Assembly: GCA_900538385.1 (NCBI GenBank)
Contig: UWSO01000002.1
Span: 1-64,000 of the forward strand
Direction: 5' to 3'
Length of the DNA: 64,000 bases
DNA from: an uncultured Porphyromonas sp.
GTDB taxonomy: Bacteria > Bacteroidota > Bacteroidia > Bacteroidales > Porphyromonadaceae
In this document: positions 26,101 to 35,032 of the stretch, piece after piece
How the letters are laid out: each line of letters opens with the position of its first letter
Numbering within the stretch: position 1 is the stretch's first letter
Translations under genes and position numbers: made by a program
Notes under the pieces: generated by a model
The model's database searches: none
What the model saw: the letters and a program-made list of their open reading frames with translations, nothing else
Told to the model about the DNA's origin: nothing

Positions 26101-26317
26101 GTAAGGGAGGTGTGCAGACAGCGTAGCACATCTCAATATGTGACGAGGCTTCTCTGATGTGGCTCTTCTAGATGATAGAGGGTGCTGTGTGGGAGTAAGT
26201 CCTCATTTGTTTTGTATCTATGAGGCGCCTTCGCCTGCCGACAGTTGGTCTGTGTGGTGTGACTCATGGGATATGCACTAGACTGAATTAGACATCATTA
26301 TCACCTAATCTATATCT
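26101..26317 (+). promoter_or_regulatory. Long untranslated leader of greA
   Basis: About 217 nt without a credible reading frame between the promoter and greA. Possible hairpins include CCTCAT with ATGAGG and GGCG with CGCC around 26193-26240. Several short words (GTA-GGG-GGTG, ATGTGA, TGGCTCT, CAGTTG) recur in the same order in the susC leader. No known riboswitch was recognised. Confidence 0.4.
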
Positions 26318-26788
26318 ATGGGATATTACTATATGACCCAAGAGGGATACGATGCCCTCAACAATACGATCAAGCAGCTGGAGGCTGAGGAGCGCCCTAA
26401 GGTCACACAGCAGATTGCTGAGGCTCGTGACAAGGGAGATCTCTCGGAAAATGCTGAGTACGATGCCGCTAAGGAGGCGCAGGCTCACCTCGAGGACAAG
26501 ATCGCTATGCTCAAGGCTCAGCTGGCTAATGCGCGTGTGCTGGAGCCTTCGCAGATTAAGACCGATGAGGTGCAGATACTGAACCATGTGCGCCTGCTCA
26601 ATAAGAAGAAGGGCGAGGAGAAGAGCTACTACATCGTCTCTGATGCTGAGGCAAACTTTAAGGAAAACAAGATCTCGGTCAATACGCCCATCGCTAAGGG
26701 TCTCCTCGGCAAGAAGGTGGGTGACATAGCGGAGATACAGGTGCCTGCGGGTACGCTGGTCTTTGAGATCCTAGAGATCACTCGATAG
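26318..26788 (+). CDS. greA: Transcription elongation factor GreA
   Basis: Binds the RNA polymerase secondary channel and stimulates cleavage of backtracked transcripts. The 156-aa protein has the N-terminal coiled coil with the acidic tip (DLSENAEYDAAKEAQ, near residues 42-56) and the C-terminal FKBP-like domain (NTPIAKGLLGKKVGD). The tip Asp and Glu are present. It heads a probable transcript with the HIT-family gene 46 bp downstream. Confidence 0.97.
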   Translation: MGYYYMTQEGYDALNNTIKQLEAEERPKVTQQIAEARDKGDLSENAEYDAAKEAQAHLEDKIAMLKAQLANARVLEPSQIKTDEVQILNHVRLLNKKKGEEKSYYIVSDAEANFKENKISVNTPIAKGLLGKKVGDIAEIQVPAGTLVFEILEITR

Positions 26789-26834
26789 GCGGCTATGCTG
26801 CTTGAATACTTTTCCCCCAAAAAAAGAATGCTCT

Positions 26835-27230
26835 ATGGCTACAATCTTTAGTCGCATCATAGCGGGTGAGATCCCCTCCTACCGCATTGCGGAGGATGAG
26901 GAGCACTACGCATTTCTAGATATCAATCCCTATCAGCTGGGACATACATTGGTGGTGCCAAAGCGTGAGGTCGACTACTATTACGATCTGACGGACGAGG
27001 AGCTGGCTCGGCTGATGGCTTTCTCCAAGCGGGTGGCACGCGCTATACAGGAGGCAACGCACTGCCGCAAGGTGGCAACGCTAGTCCTGGGGCTGGAGGT
27101 GCCGCATGCACATGTGCATCTAATCCCGATCAATAGTGAGGGGGATGTGTCTCACGGACCGCTTGCTACGAAGCCTACCGATGAGGAGATGGCTCGCATC
27201 GCCTCCGAGATAGCATCCTATATTAAATAA
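26835..27230 (+). CDS. HIT-family hydrolase
   Basis: Histidine triad nucleotide-binding protein of 131 aa. The triad reads HAHVHLIP, and the N-terminal block ATIFSRIIAGEIPSYRI with HTLVVPKREV is typical of the Hint/HinT branch that hydrolyses adenosine phosphoramidates. ATG at 26835 fits the family start; an upstream in-frame ATG at 26802 adds 11 atypical residues. The pair greA-HIT is often seen in Bacteroidetes. A stretch of A before the start may serve translation. Confidence 0.94.
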   Translation: MATIFSRIIAGEIPSYRIAEDEEHYAFLDINPYQLGHTLVVPKREVDYYYDLTDEELARLMAFSKRVARAIQEATHCRKVATLVLGLEVPHAHVHLIPINSEGDVSHGPLATKPTDEEMARIASEIASYIK

Positions 27231-27246
27231 GGAGTATCGAAGCCTA

Positions 27247-28281
27247 GTGACAGAGAGACTATATATCCTAGAGGAGATAGATCCAGCAGTACTCTATGGC
27301 CCTAACCGTGAGTACCTGCTCTTGCTGCGCAATCTCTACCCTAAGCTACGGATCGTGGCTCATGATCGGATCATCAAGATACTGGGTGACACGACCGATA
27401 TACAGCTCTTGACAGCGCTCCTCGATAAGCTGGTACAGCACATCACGCGGTACAATCTCCTGACGGAGCAAACCATACGCAAGCTGGCTACGGGCGAGGA
27501 ACTCCCAGAGGTCAAGGTGGCGCCCAACCATCTGCTCTATGGAGCTAGAGGACGTAGTATAGGTTATCGAGGCGCTCACCAGCGTGAGATGGTGGAGGCC
27601 ATAGCAGATCACGATATGCTCTTTGCGATCGGACCTGCGGGTACGGGTAAGACCTACATAGCGATAGCACTAGCGGTCAAGGCTCTTAAGGAGAAGCAGG
27701 TACGACGTATCATACTCTCGCGTCCGGCTGTTGAGGCGGGAGAGAAGCTGGGCTTCCTACCAGGTGAACTGAAGGACAAGCTCGACCCTTATCTCCAGCC
27801 TCTCTACGATGCGCTCGAGGAGATGATCCCGACGCAGCGCCTGCGCACCTATATGGAGAGCGACGTAATACAGATCGCTCCGCTAGCCTACATGCGTGGT
27901 CGTACGCTCAATGATGCGGTCGTCATCCTAGACGAGGCGCAGAATACGACCCATCATCAGATGAAGATGTTTCTCACCCGTCTCGGACGCAATAGCAAGA
28001 TGATCATCACGGGCGACCTCTCGCAGGTAGACCTGCCACGGGGCGTCACCTCGGGCTTGCGCATTGCTGAGCGGATCCTAGGCGATGTGGAGCAGATACC
28101 TTTTGTTTACTTTGATGCGCAGGATATCGTGCGTCACCCGATCGTGCAGCTGGTTGTGGATGCTTACGACCGCAATGAGCATCAAGCACTGCAGGGCGGA
28201 CGACCTACACAAGAGACTCGCCAAGAGACTCGCCAACAGCAGGATATAGACTTAGATAAGGATCAAAGTAAAGACTCATAA
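27247..28281 (+). CDS. phoH: PhoH-family ATPase
   Basis: A 344-aa ATPase of the PhoH/YbeZ branch, linked with ribosome and RNA maturation. An N-terminal RNA-binding-like region (residues 30-90) precedes the ATPase domain with P-loop [11 protein letters not shown] (about residue 130), [15 protein letters not shown], the Walker [12 protein letters not shown] and GDLSQVDLP. The C-terminal 25 residues are a Gln/Asp-rich tail ([11 protein letters not shown]). Translation starts at a GTG 16 bp after the HIT gene. No ybeY is next to it. Confidence 0.95.
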   Translation: MTERLYILEEIDPAVLYGPNREYLLLLRNLYPKLRIVAHDRIIKILGDTTDIQLLTALLDKLVQHITRYNLLTEQTIRKLATGEELPEVKVAPNHLLYGARGRSIGYRGAHQREMVEAIADHDMLFAIGPAGTGKTYIAIALAVKALKEKQVRRIILSRPAVEAGEKLGFLPGELKDKLDPYLQPLYDALEEMIPTQRLRTYMESDVIQIAPLAYMRGRTLNDAVVILDEAQNTTHHQMKMFLTRLGRNSKMIITGDLSQVDLPRGVTSGLRIAERILGDVEQIPFVYFDAQDIVRHPIVQLVVDAYDRNEHQALQGGRPTQETRQETRQQQDIDLDKDQSKDS

Positions 28282-28287
28282 ATACTT

Positions 28288-28322
28288 TGCTCTCTCTTGG
28301 CTGACCGAGGAGAGGGCAAGCG
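28288..28322 (+). terminator. Weak hairpin between phoH and purC
   Basis: TTGCTCTCTC pairs with GAGAGGGCAA, followed only by GCGCCTTTT. It could be a weak terminator or an attenuator ahead of purC. Confidence 0.4.
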
Positions 28323-28355
28323 CCTTTTAGCAAATCAATTATTGATCATAATACA

Positions 28356-29300
28356 ATGAATCAAGCACTAACACACACCGACCTATCTCTCCCAGGTATC
28401 CAATCTGTCTTTCATGGCAAGGTGAGAGATGTATACTTCCTTGAGGGCGATCTGATAGCGATGGTCGCTACGGATAGGATCTCAGCCTTTGACGTGGTAC
28501 TCCCTGAGGGTATCCCCTACAAGGGGCAGGTGCTCAACCAGATAGCTGCTGAGCAGCTCGACGCTACGGCACACCTCGTACCCAACTGGAAGATAGCGAC
28601 TCCCGATCCGATGGTTACGGTGGGACACCGCTGCGAGCCTTTTAAGGTGGAGATGATCGTACGTGGCTACATAGCTGGTAGCGCATGGCGTGCATACCAA
28701 GCTGGCGAGCGCACGATCTGTGGTATAGAGCTACCCGAGGGACTGAAGGAGAATGAGCGTCTCCCACACCCGATCATCACTCCTACGACCAAGGCTGACG
28801 AGGGTCACGACGAGAACATTAGCCGTGAGGAGATCATCTCCTCTGGACTGATCTCGGAGGAGGACTACAAGGTTATAGAGCAGTACACGCGGACACTCTT
28901 TGAGGAGGGGACACGCATTGCTCGTGAGCGGGGACTGATCCTCGTAGATACGAAGTATGAGTTTGGTAAGAAGGATGGCAAGGTGATCCTGATCGACGAG
29001 ATCCACACGCCTGACTCCTCTCGCTACTTCTACCTCGATGGTTACGAGGAGCGTCAGGCTAAGGGTGAGCCTCAGCGACAGCTCTCGAAGGAGTTCGTAC
29101 GTCAGTGGCTCATCGAGCAGGGCTTCCAGGGTAAGGCTGGGCAGAAGATGCCTACCATCACACCTGAGTATGCAGCCTCTGTGAGTGATCGCTACATAGA
29201 GCTCTACGAGCATATCACGGGCAAGACTTTTGTCAAGGAGCAGACTCAAGACCTGGCTAAGCGTATTGAGAATAATCTGCTAGCTTTCCTCAAGAAGTAA
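28356..29300 (+). CDS. purC: Phosphoribosylaminoimidazole-succinocarboxamide synthase (SAICAR synthetase)
   Basis: ATP-dependent step of purine synthesis that joins CAIR and aspartate. The 314-aa protein is of the longer eukaryote-like branch (about 300 aa rather than 237). Motifs: GKVRDVY near residue 21, [33 protein letters not shown] and the catalytic-region LVDTKYEFG and [11 protein letters not shown]. The order phoH-purC-ubiE-aroE on one strand is a familiar Bacteroidales arrangement. Confidence 0.97.
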   Translation: MNQALTHTDLSLPGIQSVFHGKVRDVYFLEGDLIAMVATDRISAFDVVLPEGIPYKGQVLNQIAAEQLDATAHLVPNWKIATPDPMVTVGHRCEPFKVEMIVRGYIAGSAWRAYQAGERTICGIELPEGLKENERLPHPIITPTTKADEGHDENISREEIISSGLISEEDYKVIEQYTRTLFEEGTRIARERGLILVDTKYEFGKKDGKVILIDEIHTPDSSRYFYLDGYEERQAKGEPQRQLSKEFVRQWLIEQGFQGKAGQKMPTITPEYAASVSDRYIELYEHITGKTFVKEQTQDLAKRIENNLLAFLKK

Positions 29301-29323
29301 CAACAACCTGATTACATATATGG

Positions 29324-29366
29324 ACCAGCGACTAGGGGGCTGTGTACAACCTCCTTAGTCGCTGGT
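29324..29366 (+). terminator. Hairpin terminator after purC
   Basis: ACCAGCGACTA pairs with TAGTCGCTGGT and the stem extends with GGGG/CCTCC. A T-poor tail follows (TCTAATCTCTC), so termination may be partial before ubiE. Confidence 0.65.
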
Positions 29367-29384
29367 TCTAATCTCTCTATTACT

Positions 29385-30098
29385 ATGTCTGTATCTCTAG
29401 ATGGTAAGTCTCGCTACGTGCGACAGATGTTTGACCGTATCGCTGGGCGCTATGACTCGATGAATCGCCTTATGACGGGCGGCATGGATCTAGCTTGGCG
29501 CTGGCAGGTCATAGAGCATCTAGCAGACTATGCGCCTCGTCAGGTGGCTGACCTGGCCTGTGGTACGGGGGATATGATCCTGATGCTCTCTCGATATTTG
29601 CCGTCGGTGCGTGAGATCATCGGTGTGGATCTCTCGGAGGGTATGCTGGCGGTGGCTGCTGAGCGTATTAGGCGAGCTGCACATACAGTGCCTGTAACGC
29701 TATCGGCGGAGAACTGTCAGGAGCTCTCTCTGCCTTCGCAGTCGGTCGATGCGGTGACCTGCACACTAGGGATTAGAAACTTTTCGGACCCGCTACAAGG
29801 CTTGCAAGAGATGCATCGCATCTTAAGACCTGGGGGTGCTCTCGCGATATTGGAACTGAGCGAGCCTCGTGAGGGGCTATTGCGACAGGGCTATAACATC
29901 TATGCCAAGCGCTTGATCCCATGGATCGGACAGCTATGCGCTCACGATCGCTCTGCTTACAGCTATCTCCCAGCATCTATTACAGCTATGCCACAGAGAG
30001 AGGCGATGACGGCACTGATCCGTAGGGCAGGCTTTAGTGAGGTACAATATAAAGAAATGCCTCTAGGGATCTGCGTCTTATATACGGCAGAAGCCTAG
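29385..30098 (+). CDS. ubiE: Demethylmenaquinone methyltransferase
   Basis: SAM-dependent C-methyltransferase that completes menaquinone (also called MenG). The 237-aa protein has the family start FDRIAGRYDSMNRLMTGG, SAM motif I DLACGTGDMI (near residue 58), the TCTLGIRNF block and the LELSEP motif near residue 160. In an anaerobe the product is menaquinone. aroE begins 8 bp after the stop, so the two are cotranscribed. Confidence 0.96.
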   Translation: MSVSLDGKSRYVRQMFDRIAGRYDSMNRLMTGGMDLAWRWQVIEHLADYAPRQVADLACGTGDMILMLSRYLPSVREIIGVDLSEGMLAVAAERIRRAAHTVPVTLSAENCQELSLPSQSVDAVTCTLGIRNFSDPLQGLQEMHRILRPGGALAILELSEPREGLLRQGYNIYAKRLIPWIGQLCAHDRSAYSYLPASITAMPQREAMTALIRRAGFSEVQYKEMPLGICVLYTAEA

Positions 30099-30106
30099 AG
30101 ACATAA

Positions 30107-30871
30107 ATGAATAAGAGTATGCAACGTATTTACGCACTGATAGGTAAGCCCTTGGGGCATTCGCTCTCGGCAGACTACTTCAACGATCTTTTTGAATCGC
30201 AGGGGATTGACGCGCACTACATATTAGAAGAACTGGAGGATCTCTCGGCGCTGAGACCTTGGCTGGAGTCTAACCCCGCCATCGTGGGGCTTAATGTGAC
30301 GAGCCCCTACAAGGTGGAGGTGTGCAACTATCTCGATGAGATAGACACTGAGGCTAAGTATGTGGGCGCTGTCAATACGATTGTCGTAGATCGCACGGGA
30401 GGACGGATGCGCCTCTTGGGCTACAATACGGATGTGCAGGGTGTTGTGGAGAGTCTGCAGCCGCTACTCACGCCTGAACGACAGCATGCCCTCGTCCTTG
30501 GTACGGGTGGCGCAGCCCAAGCGGTAGCCCAAGCTCTCAAGCGTCTCGGTCGCGACTGTACGCTGGTCAGTAGAGATCCTCAGGCTCCGCATATCTTGTC
30601 CTACGATGCGCTGACACCTAAGCTGATAGCAGACAAGTGGATCATCATCAATGCTACCCCTGTCGGCATGGGATCGCTTATTATGGAGCGTCCGCAGATC
30701 CCCTACGAGGCGATCACGCCACAGCATGTCTGTATGGATCTGATCTACAATCCAGAGGAGACACGCTTCCTCAAGTCTTGCCGTGAGCAAGGTGCGACGA
30801 CGATCAATGGCCTGAAGATGCTCCTCGTGCAGGCTCGCTACGCTTGGCACATCTGGCAAACGCAGGCGTAG
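30107..30871 (+). CDS. aroE: Shikimate dehydrogenase
   Basis: NADPH-dependent reduction of 3-dehydroshikimate in the chorismate pathway. The 254-aa enzyme has GKPLGHSLSADYFN (substrate site), NVTSPYK with the catalytic lysine near residue 68 (usually NVTIPYK), NTDVQG with the catalytic aspartate, the nucleotide motif VLGTGGAAQA and the late NGLKMLL. The stop lies only 3 bp from the convergent ftsW stop, so no terminator fits between them. Confidence 0.95.
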   Translation: MNKSMQRIYALIGKPLGHSLSADYFNDLFESQGIDAHYILEELEDLSALRPWLESNPAIVGLNVTSPYKVEVCNYLDEIDTEAKYVGAVNTIVVDRTGGRMRLLGYNTDVQGVVESLQPLLTPERQHALVLGTGGAAQAVAQALKRLGRDCTLVSRDPQAPHILSYDALTPKLIADKWIIINATPVGMGSLIMERPQIPYEAITPQHVCMDLIYNPEETRFLKSCREQGATTINGLKMLLVQARYAWHIWQTQA

Positions 30872-30874
30872 AGA

Positions 30875-32275
30875 CTACGCCATACTATTTACCTCCTCAG
30901 AGGAGGTGAGGGGACTTCCTTCTTCTGTAGGAGTATTCGCAGCAACCGCTTCAGCAGCAGCCTCCTCGGCTTTGCTCTCTTTCTCTAGTTGCTGGCGGTA
31001 CTCATCCTCGCGGATCTGTCGCGTGATCGCTATGCAAACCCCGATGGCTATGGAGGTGGCGAGGAGCGAAGAGCCTCCACGACTGATGAGCGGTAGCGTC
31101 TGCCCCGTATTGGGCGATATCCCCGTGACGACACACATGTGTATGATAGCCTGCGTAGTGTACATGATACCTACGCCGAGGAGGATGATGCGCTGCCAGT
31201 TGCGCTGCGATCGTGTCGCCCAGCGAGAGAGCTTGAAGAATAGAAGGATATAGAGTAGCGGCACCCAGATCATGCCGATGAACCCAGTCTCCTCGATGAT
31301 GATTGCATAGATAAAGTCGGAGTAAGCCTCGGGGAGGATGTCTCGCTCTACGCTATTGCCAGGGAAGACGCCGGTACCATTGCTTCGTGCGATGGCGATG
31401 CGTGCGTGCTGCTCCTGAAAGTTGTCCTCGTCGATGACAAACTTGCTGGAGTCTGATTTGGAGGTAAAGTCTTCGATACGTCCCTTCCAGCGGGCCGTAC
31501 TACTGTTTTTCATGACGATGCTATCGGGCAGTAACAGGAGACAAGCTAGGAGTAGTACAATGAGACCAGCTCCAACGCCCCCAACGAGGAGGAGACTCTT
31601 AGAGAAGCCTGTCTGGACGAGCCCAATGCCGAGGACAAATGTGATGATGATGATACCCATCGAGAGACTCTCCTTGGCAACGAAGATGAGCCCGATAGCG
31701 GTGAGCCCGCAGAAGATGTAGAAGCGCTGGTTGTTATTAAGCTCTCGTATAGAGAGGATGGCAGAGGCGAGGAAGATGACCCCTACCTTATAGAACTCAG
31801 ACGGTTGTATGCCTAGGAACGTACGCTTCGCTTCATTGGTCTCTGTACCTATGAAAAGGGTTAAAACAACGAGTATGAGAGATCCAATGAAAAAAAGTAT
31901 TCCTCCGTAACGTATCGTGGGGCGGTTCAACCGTGAGCACCCCCACGCAGCAATCACCGATATGATGATATGCTTGAGATGACCCGTAAAGGGCGCATAC
32001 AAGCTCTCCCCACGGTAAGCCAGTGTGCTGGTAGCACTATAGATAAAGAGCAGCGATGTAGCCAAGAATGCAAAGTAGAGAAACCACAACGAGCGATCGC
32101 CTGTAATGCGTGGCTTGCGTGGTGTCGGCTCAACCTCGGCAACTCCCTGTGAGCTCTCCTCGGACGGCTCTACGCTTTCATTATCGGTCGGTGCCGTCTC
32201 CTCACGGGGAGAAAGATCGAAGATGTCCGAAAGGGTGGTATCTTGGCTAGTATAGTGTTCGTCTTGCGGTATCAT
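30875..32275 (-). CDS. ftsW: Lipid II polymerase FtsW (SEDS family)
   Basis: Septal peptidoglycan glycosyltransferase that works with FtsI. The 466-aa protein has an acidic N-terminal tail (about residues 1-60), ten hydrophobic segments, and the SEDS signatures QPSEFYKVG (near residue 155), ERDILPEAYSDFIYA and SRGGSSLLATSIAIG. The C-terminal tail is Glu/Ala-rich. It is the last gene of the cell-wall cluster here; the usual next gene, murG, is missing and aroE faces it. Confidence 0.95.
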   Translation of the reverse strand: MIPQDEHYTSQDTTLSDIFDLSPREETAPTDNESVEPSEESSQGVAEVEPTPRKPRITGDRSLWFLYFAFLATSLLFIYSATSTLAYRGESLYAPFTGHLKHIIISVIAAWGCSRLNRPTIRYGGILFFIGSLILVVLTLFIGTETNEAKRTFLGIQPSEFYKVGVIFLASAILSIRELNNNQRFYIFCGLTAIGLIFVAKESLSMGIIIITFVLGIGLVQTGFSKSLLLVGGVGAGLIVLLLACLLLLPDSIVMKNSSTARWKGRIEDFTSKSDSSKFVIDEDNFQEQHARIAIARSNGTGVFPGNSVERDILPEAYSDFIYAIIIEETGFIGMIWVPLLYILLFFKLSRWATRSQRNWQRIILLGVGIMYTTQAIIHMCVVTGISPNTGQTLPLISRGGSSLLATSIAIGVCIAITRQIREDEYRQQLEKESKAEEAAAEAVAANTPTEEGSPLTSSEEVNSMA

Positions 32276-32290
32276 AGAGAGTCAGATAGG

Positions 32291-33676
32291 CTAGAGCGAT
32301 TTGTCGGTATCACGTTGCTGCTGAGCAATGGCGAGCACCTCTGCTCTGAACTGGTCGCCACGATCTTCATAGCAGGTAAAGAGGTCAAAGCTAGCGCAGG
32401 CTGGCGAAAGCAATACAGTGTCTCCCGCCTTGGCCATCTGGCGAGCTGTAGCGATAGCATCACGCATGGAGGTGACCTCTTCGTGGCGTGGTATGACACT
32501 GTCGAAGCTGCGGTGGAGCTTGGCTGAGTCGGTCGTCAGGTAGATCAGTCCGACCACCTTTTCCTTGACTAGATCCATCAGATCGTTGTAGTCATTGCCC
32601 TTGTCGGTGCCACCTAGTATGAGGATCGTTGGCTTGCGCATGCTTTCGAGGGCATACCAAGTGCTATTGATATTGGTCGCCTTAGAGTCATTGATATAGT
32701 CTACGCCATCGATGCTGGCGATATACTCTAGGCGGTGTGGCACATTGGTAAAGTTCTCTAGAGAGGCTTGTATGACCTCGGGCTTGACGCCTAAGGCTTG
32801 CGCTGCGCAACCGACGGCTAGGGCATTCTGCACGTTGTGCTTGCCCGAAAGAGCTAAAGCACTCTCAGGCAACTCAACGACAGGCTCCTGAAGGGCAAAG
32901 CGTATCTGTCCGTTGTGACTAGAAGCCACGACTGCATCATCTGAAGAGGCCTCGGTAGAGAAGAAGATCCGTCGTCCCGCTCCCATGCCTGGCTCCTTGA
33001 GTAGCTGCTGTGTCCAGTCGTCTTCGATCCAAGAGATGAAGTAGTCGGTGGGCTCTTGGTTTTGCGTGATGCGCATCTTAGCCCGTGCGTATAGCTCCAT
33101 CTTATGATCGTAGCGGTCTAGATGGTCGGGCGTGATATTGAGCAGGATCGCTATGTGCGCTCTAAACTGGTACATGTGATCCAGCTGAAAGCTACTCAGC
33201 TCGATCACATAGTAAGCGTGCGGAGCGAGTGCCACCTGACGAGCTAGACTAGTCCCCACATTGCCCGCCATAGAGACGTCTAGTCCCGCATTGAGGAGCG
33301 TATGGTAGAGCCAGTTGGTCGTAGTGGTTTTACCGTTGCTCCCAGTGATGGCGATCATCACACTGTCGCCAGCATAGCGATAGGCGAACTCGATCTCACT
33401 GATGATAGGCGTCTGCTGCTCCATGAGCTGTTGTATGAGGGGAGCGCTGTCAGGGATGCCAGGACTCTTAACCACCTCCCGGGCAGATAAGATACGTGAG
33501 ATGGTGTGTCCGCCCTCCTCATAGGGGATGCTGTACTGCTCTAGCTCTGCTTTGTATTGAGGCTTGATCTGTCCCGAGTCAGAGACAAAGACAGGGAGCC
33601 CTTGCTGCTGAGCGAGGATGGCAGCTCCGACGCCACTCTCTCCAGCTCCTAGGATGATATATTCGTTGCGTTGCAT
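32291..33676 (-). CDS. murD: UDP-N-acetylmuramoyl-L-alanine--D-glutamate ligase
   Basis: Adds D-glutamate to UDP-MurNAc-L-Ala in the cytoplasm. The 461-aa ligase has the N-terminal Rossmann-like domain (ILGAGESGVGAA), the ATP loop TGSNGKTTTTNWLYH near residue 112, ITPDHLDRYDH, HNVQNALAV and NDSKATNINSTWYAL. It lies 15 bp before ftsW and 28 bp behind mraY in the cell-wall operon. Confidence 0.97.
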   Translation of the reverse strand: MQRNEYIILGAGESGVGAAILAQQQGLPVFVSDSGQIKPQYKAELEQYSIPYEEGGHTISRILSAREVVKSPGIPDSAPLIQQLMEQQTPIISEIEFAYRYAGDSVMIAITGSNGKTTTTNWLYHTLLNAGLDVSMAGNVGTSLARQVALAPHAYYVIELSSFQLDHMYQFRAHIAILLNITPDHLDRYDHKMELYARAKMRITQNQEPTDYFISWIEDDWTQQLLKEPGMGAGRRIFFSTEASSDDAVVASSHNGQIRFALQEPVVELPESALALSGKHNVQNALAVGCAAQALGVKPEVIQASLENFTNVPHRLEYIASIDGVDYINDSKATNINSTWYALESMRKPTILILGGTDKGNDYNDLMDLVKEKVVGLIYLTTDSAKLHRSFDSVIPRHEEVTSMRDAIATARQMAKAGDTVLLSPACASFDLFTCYEDRGDQFRAEVLAIAQQQRDTDKSL

Positions 33677-33704
33677 ATCTGTGAGATCGTTGTAAGTCTA
33701 TTGT

Positions 33705-34964
33705 TTATCGCATCTTAAGCGTGATGACCGTTAGTACAGCTAGTAGGATAGCTATAAGCCAAAAGCGAACGGTGATCTTAGCCTCTCGGATAGGTGCCAG
33801 AGGTCGCTGGATCAGGGCGTCGATACCACTATTGCCTGCTTTCTGAAAGTGATGGTGCAGGGGCGACATCTTGAAGACCCGTCGTCCCGTCCCCGTGCGT
33901 CTCTTGGTTATCTTAAAGTATGCTTGCTGTATCAGTGAGGATAGTCCCTCGATGATAAAGAGGAAGCATAGGATCGGTAGAAGTAGCTCCTTGCGAATGA
34001 GGATGGCCATCACGGCGATGACACTGCCGATGGCGAGGCTTCCTGTATCTCCCATGAAGACCTGGGCAGGGTAAGCGTTGTACCACAAGAAGCCAAAGGT
34101 AGCTCCTACGAAGGCTGCACCAAAGATTACCAGCTCCTCAGCGCCTGGGATGAACATGATGCTGAAGTAGCTAGCAAGCGCTATGTGTGAGGAGACATAG
34201 GCGAGTACCGCTAGAGCCACACCCGCGGGGGCGGCCGTCCCCGCGGCTAGTCCGTCTAGTCCATCCGTCAGGTTGACGCAGTTGGAGATAAAGGTCACGA
34301 TCAAAATGATAATGATCGAGAAGACGATCCAGCCGACCAACTCACGATTTGGCGTGGAGGCAGGGATAAGCGAGAGGTAGTCGAAGTTGTTGTTCTTGAC
34401 AAAGGGAATGGTCGTCTGCGTATTCTTTGCCTCTTGACTGGAGAAGGTCACCTGCTCGATGCGCCCATTGTGGGTCACCTCTTGGTTCTCTCGAATGATA
34501 ATGTCTGGACTCAAGTAGAAGGTGAGTGCCACGACAACGCCTAGGAGTACTTGTCCGATGATTTTGTAGCGCCCGTGGAGTCCCGCCTTGTTTTTCTTAA
34601 AGACCTTGATGTAGTCATCGATAAAGCCCAAAGCACCCATCGTAAGGGTCGTGAAGAGCATCAGTTGTACATAAACATTGTCCAGGCGAGCGAAGAGAAG
34701 CGTCGGGACAATGATCGCTATAATGATGATGATTCCACCCATCGTCGGGGTGCCTGTTTTCATAGCCTCTCCCTCCAGTCCTAGCGTACGAACCACTTCG
34801 CCTATCTGCATGCGATGTAGCCAGTGGATGATGCGTCGACCGATGATCGTACTGATGATCAGCGCTAGGATAAAGCTGATACCAGCTCGAAAGGTGACAT
34901 ACTGTGCTAGTCGCCAGCCAGGGACGTCATTTGCTTGTAGCCAATCGTAGAGGTAATGAAGCAT
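33705..34964 (-). CDS. mraY: Phospho-N-acetylmuramoyl-pentapeptide transferase
   Basis: Membrane enzyme that makes lipid I. At 419 aa it is longer than the E. coli enzyme (about 360 aa) because of a hydrophilic insertion near residues 155-200 (rich in Thr, Gln and Asn), as in other Bacteroidetes. About ten membrane segments and the motifs GTPTMGG, DDYIKVFKKNKAGL, NLTDGLDGLA, FMGDTGSLA and PLHHHFQKAG (with the active-site aspartates and histidines) are present. Confidence 0.97.
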   Translation of the reverse strand: MLHYLYDWLQANDVPGWRLAQYVTFRAGISFILALIISTIIGRRIIHWLHRMQIGEVVRTLGLEGEAMKTGTPTMGGIIIIIAIIVPTLLFARLDNVYVQLMLFTTLTMGALGFIDDYIKVFKKNKAGLHGRYKIIGQVLLGVVVALTFYLSPDIIIRENQEVTHNGRIEQVTFSSQEAKNTQTTIPFVKNNNFDYLSLIPASTPNRELVGWIVFSIIIILIVTFISNCVNLTDGLDGLAAGTAAPAGVALAVLAYVSSHIALASYFSIMFIPGAEELVIFGAAFVGATFGFLWYNAYPAQVFMGDTGSLAIGSVIAVMAILIRKELLLPILCFLFIIEGLSSLIQQAYFKITKRRTGTGRRVFKMSPLHHHFQKAGNSGIDALIQRPLAPIREAKITVRFWLIAILLAVLTVITLKMR

Positions 34965-35032
34965 AGTGTGAAGGGTAAGTTGATAAGATTTATAGGGTCT
35001 CTAAGTAAAAGGTAACGACGAAGGTTCTCTAT

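Noticed and set aside
26101..26317. Known riboswitch or 6S RNA upstream of greA
   Set aside because: No consensus of a known class could be matched by eye; kept only as an unassigned leader.
28731..29249. 172-codon frame antisense to purC
   Set aside because: Leucine-rich shadow of a certain gene.
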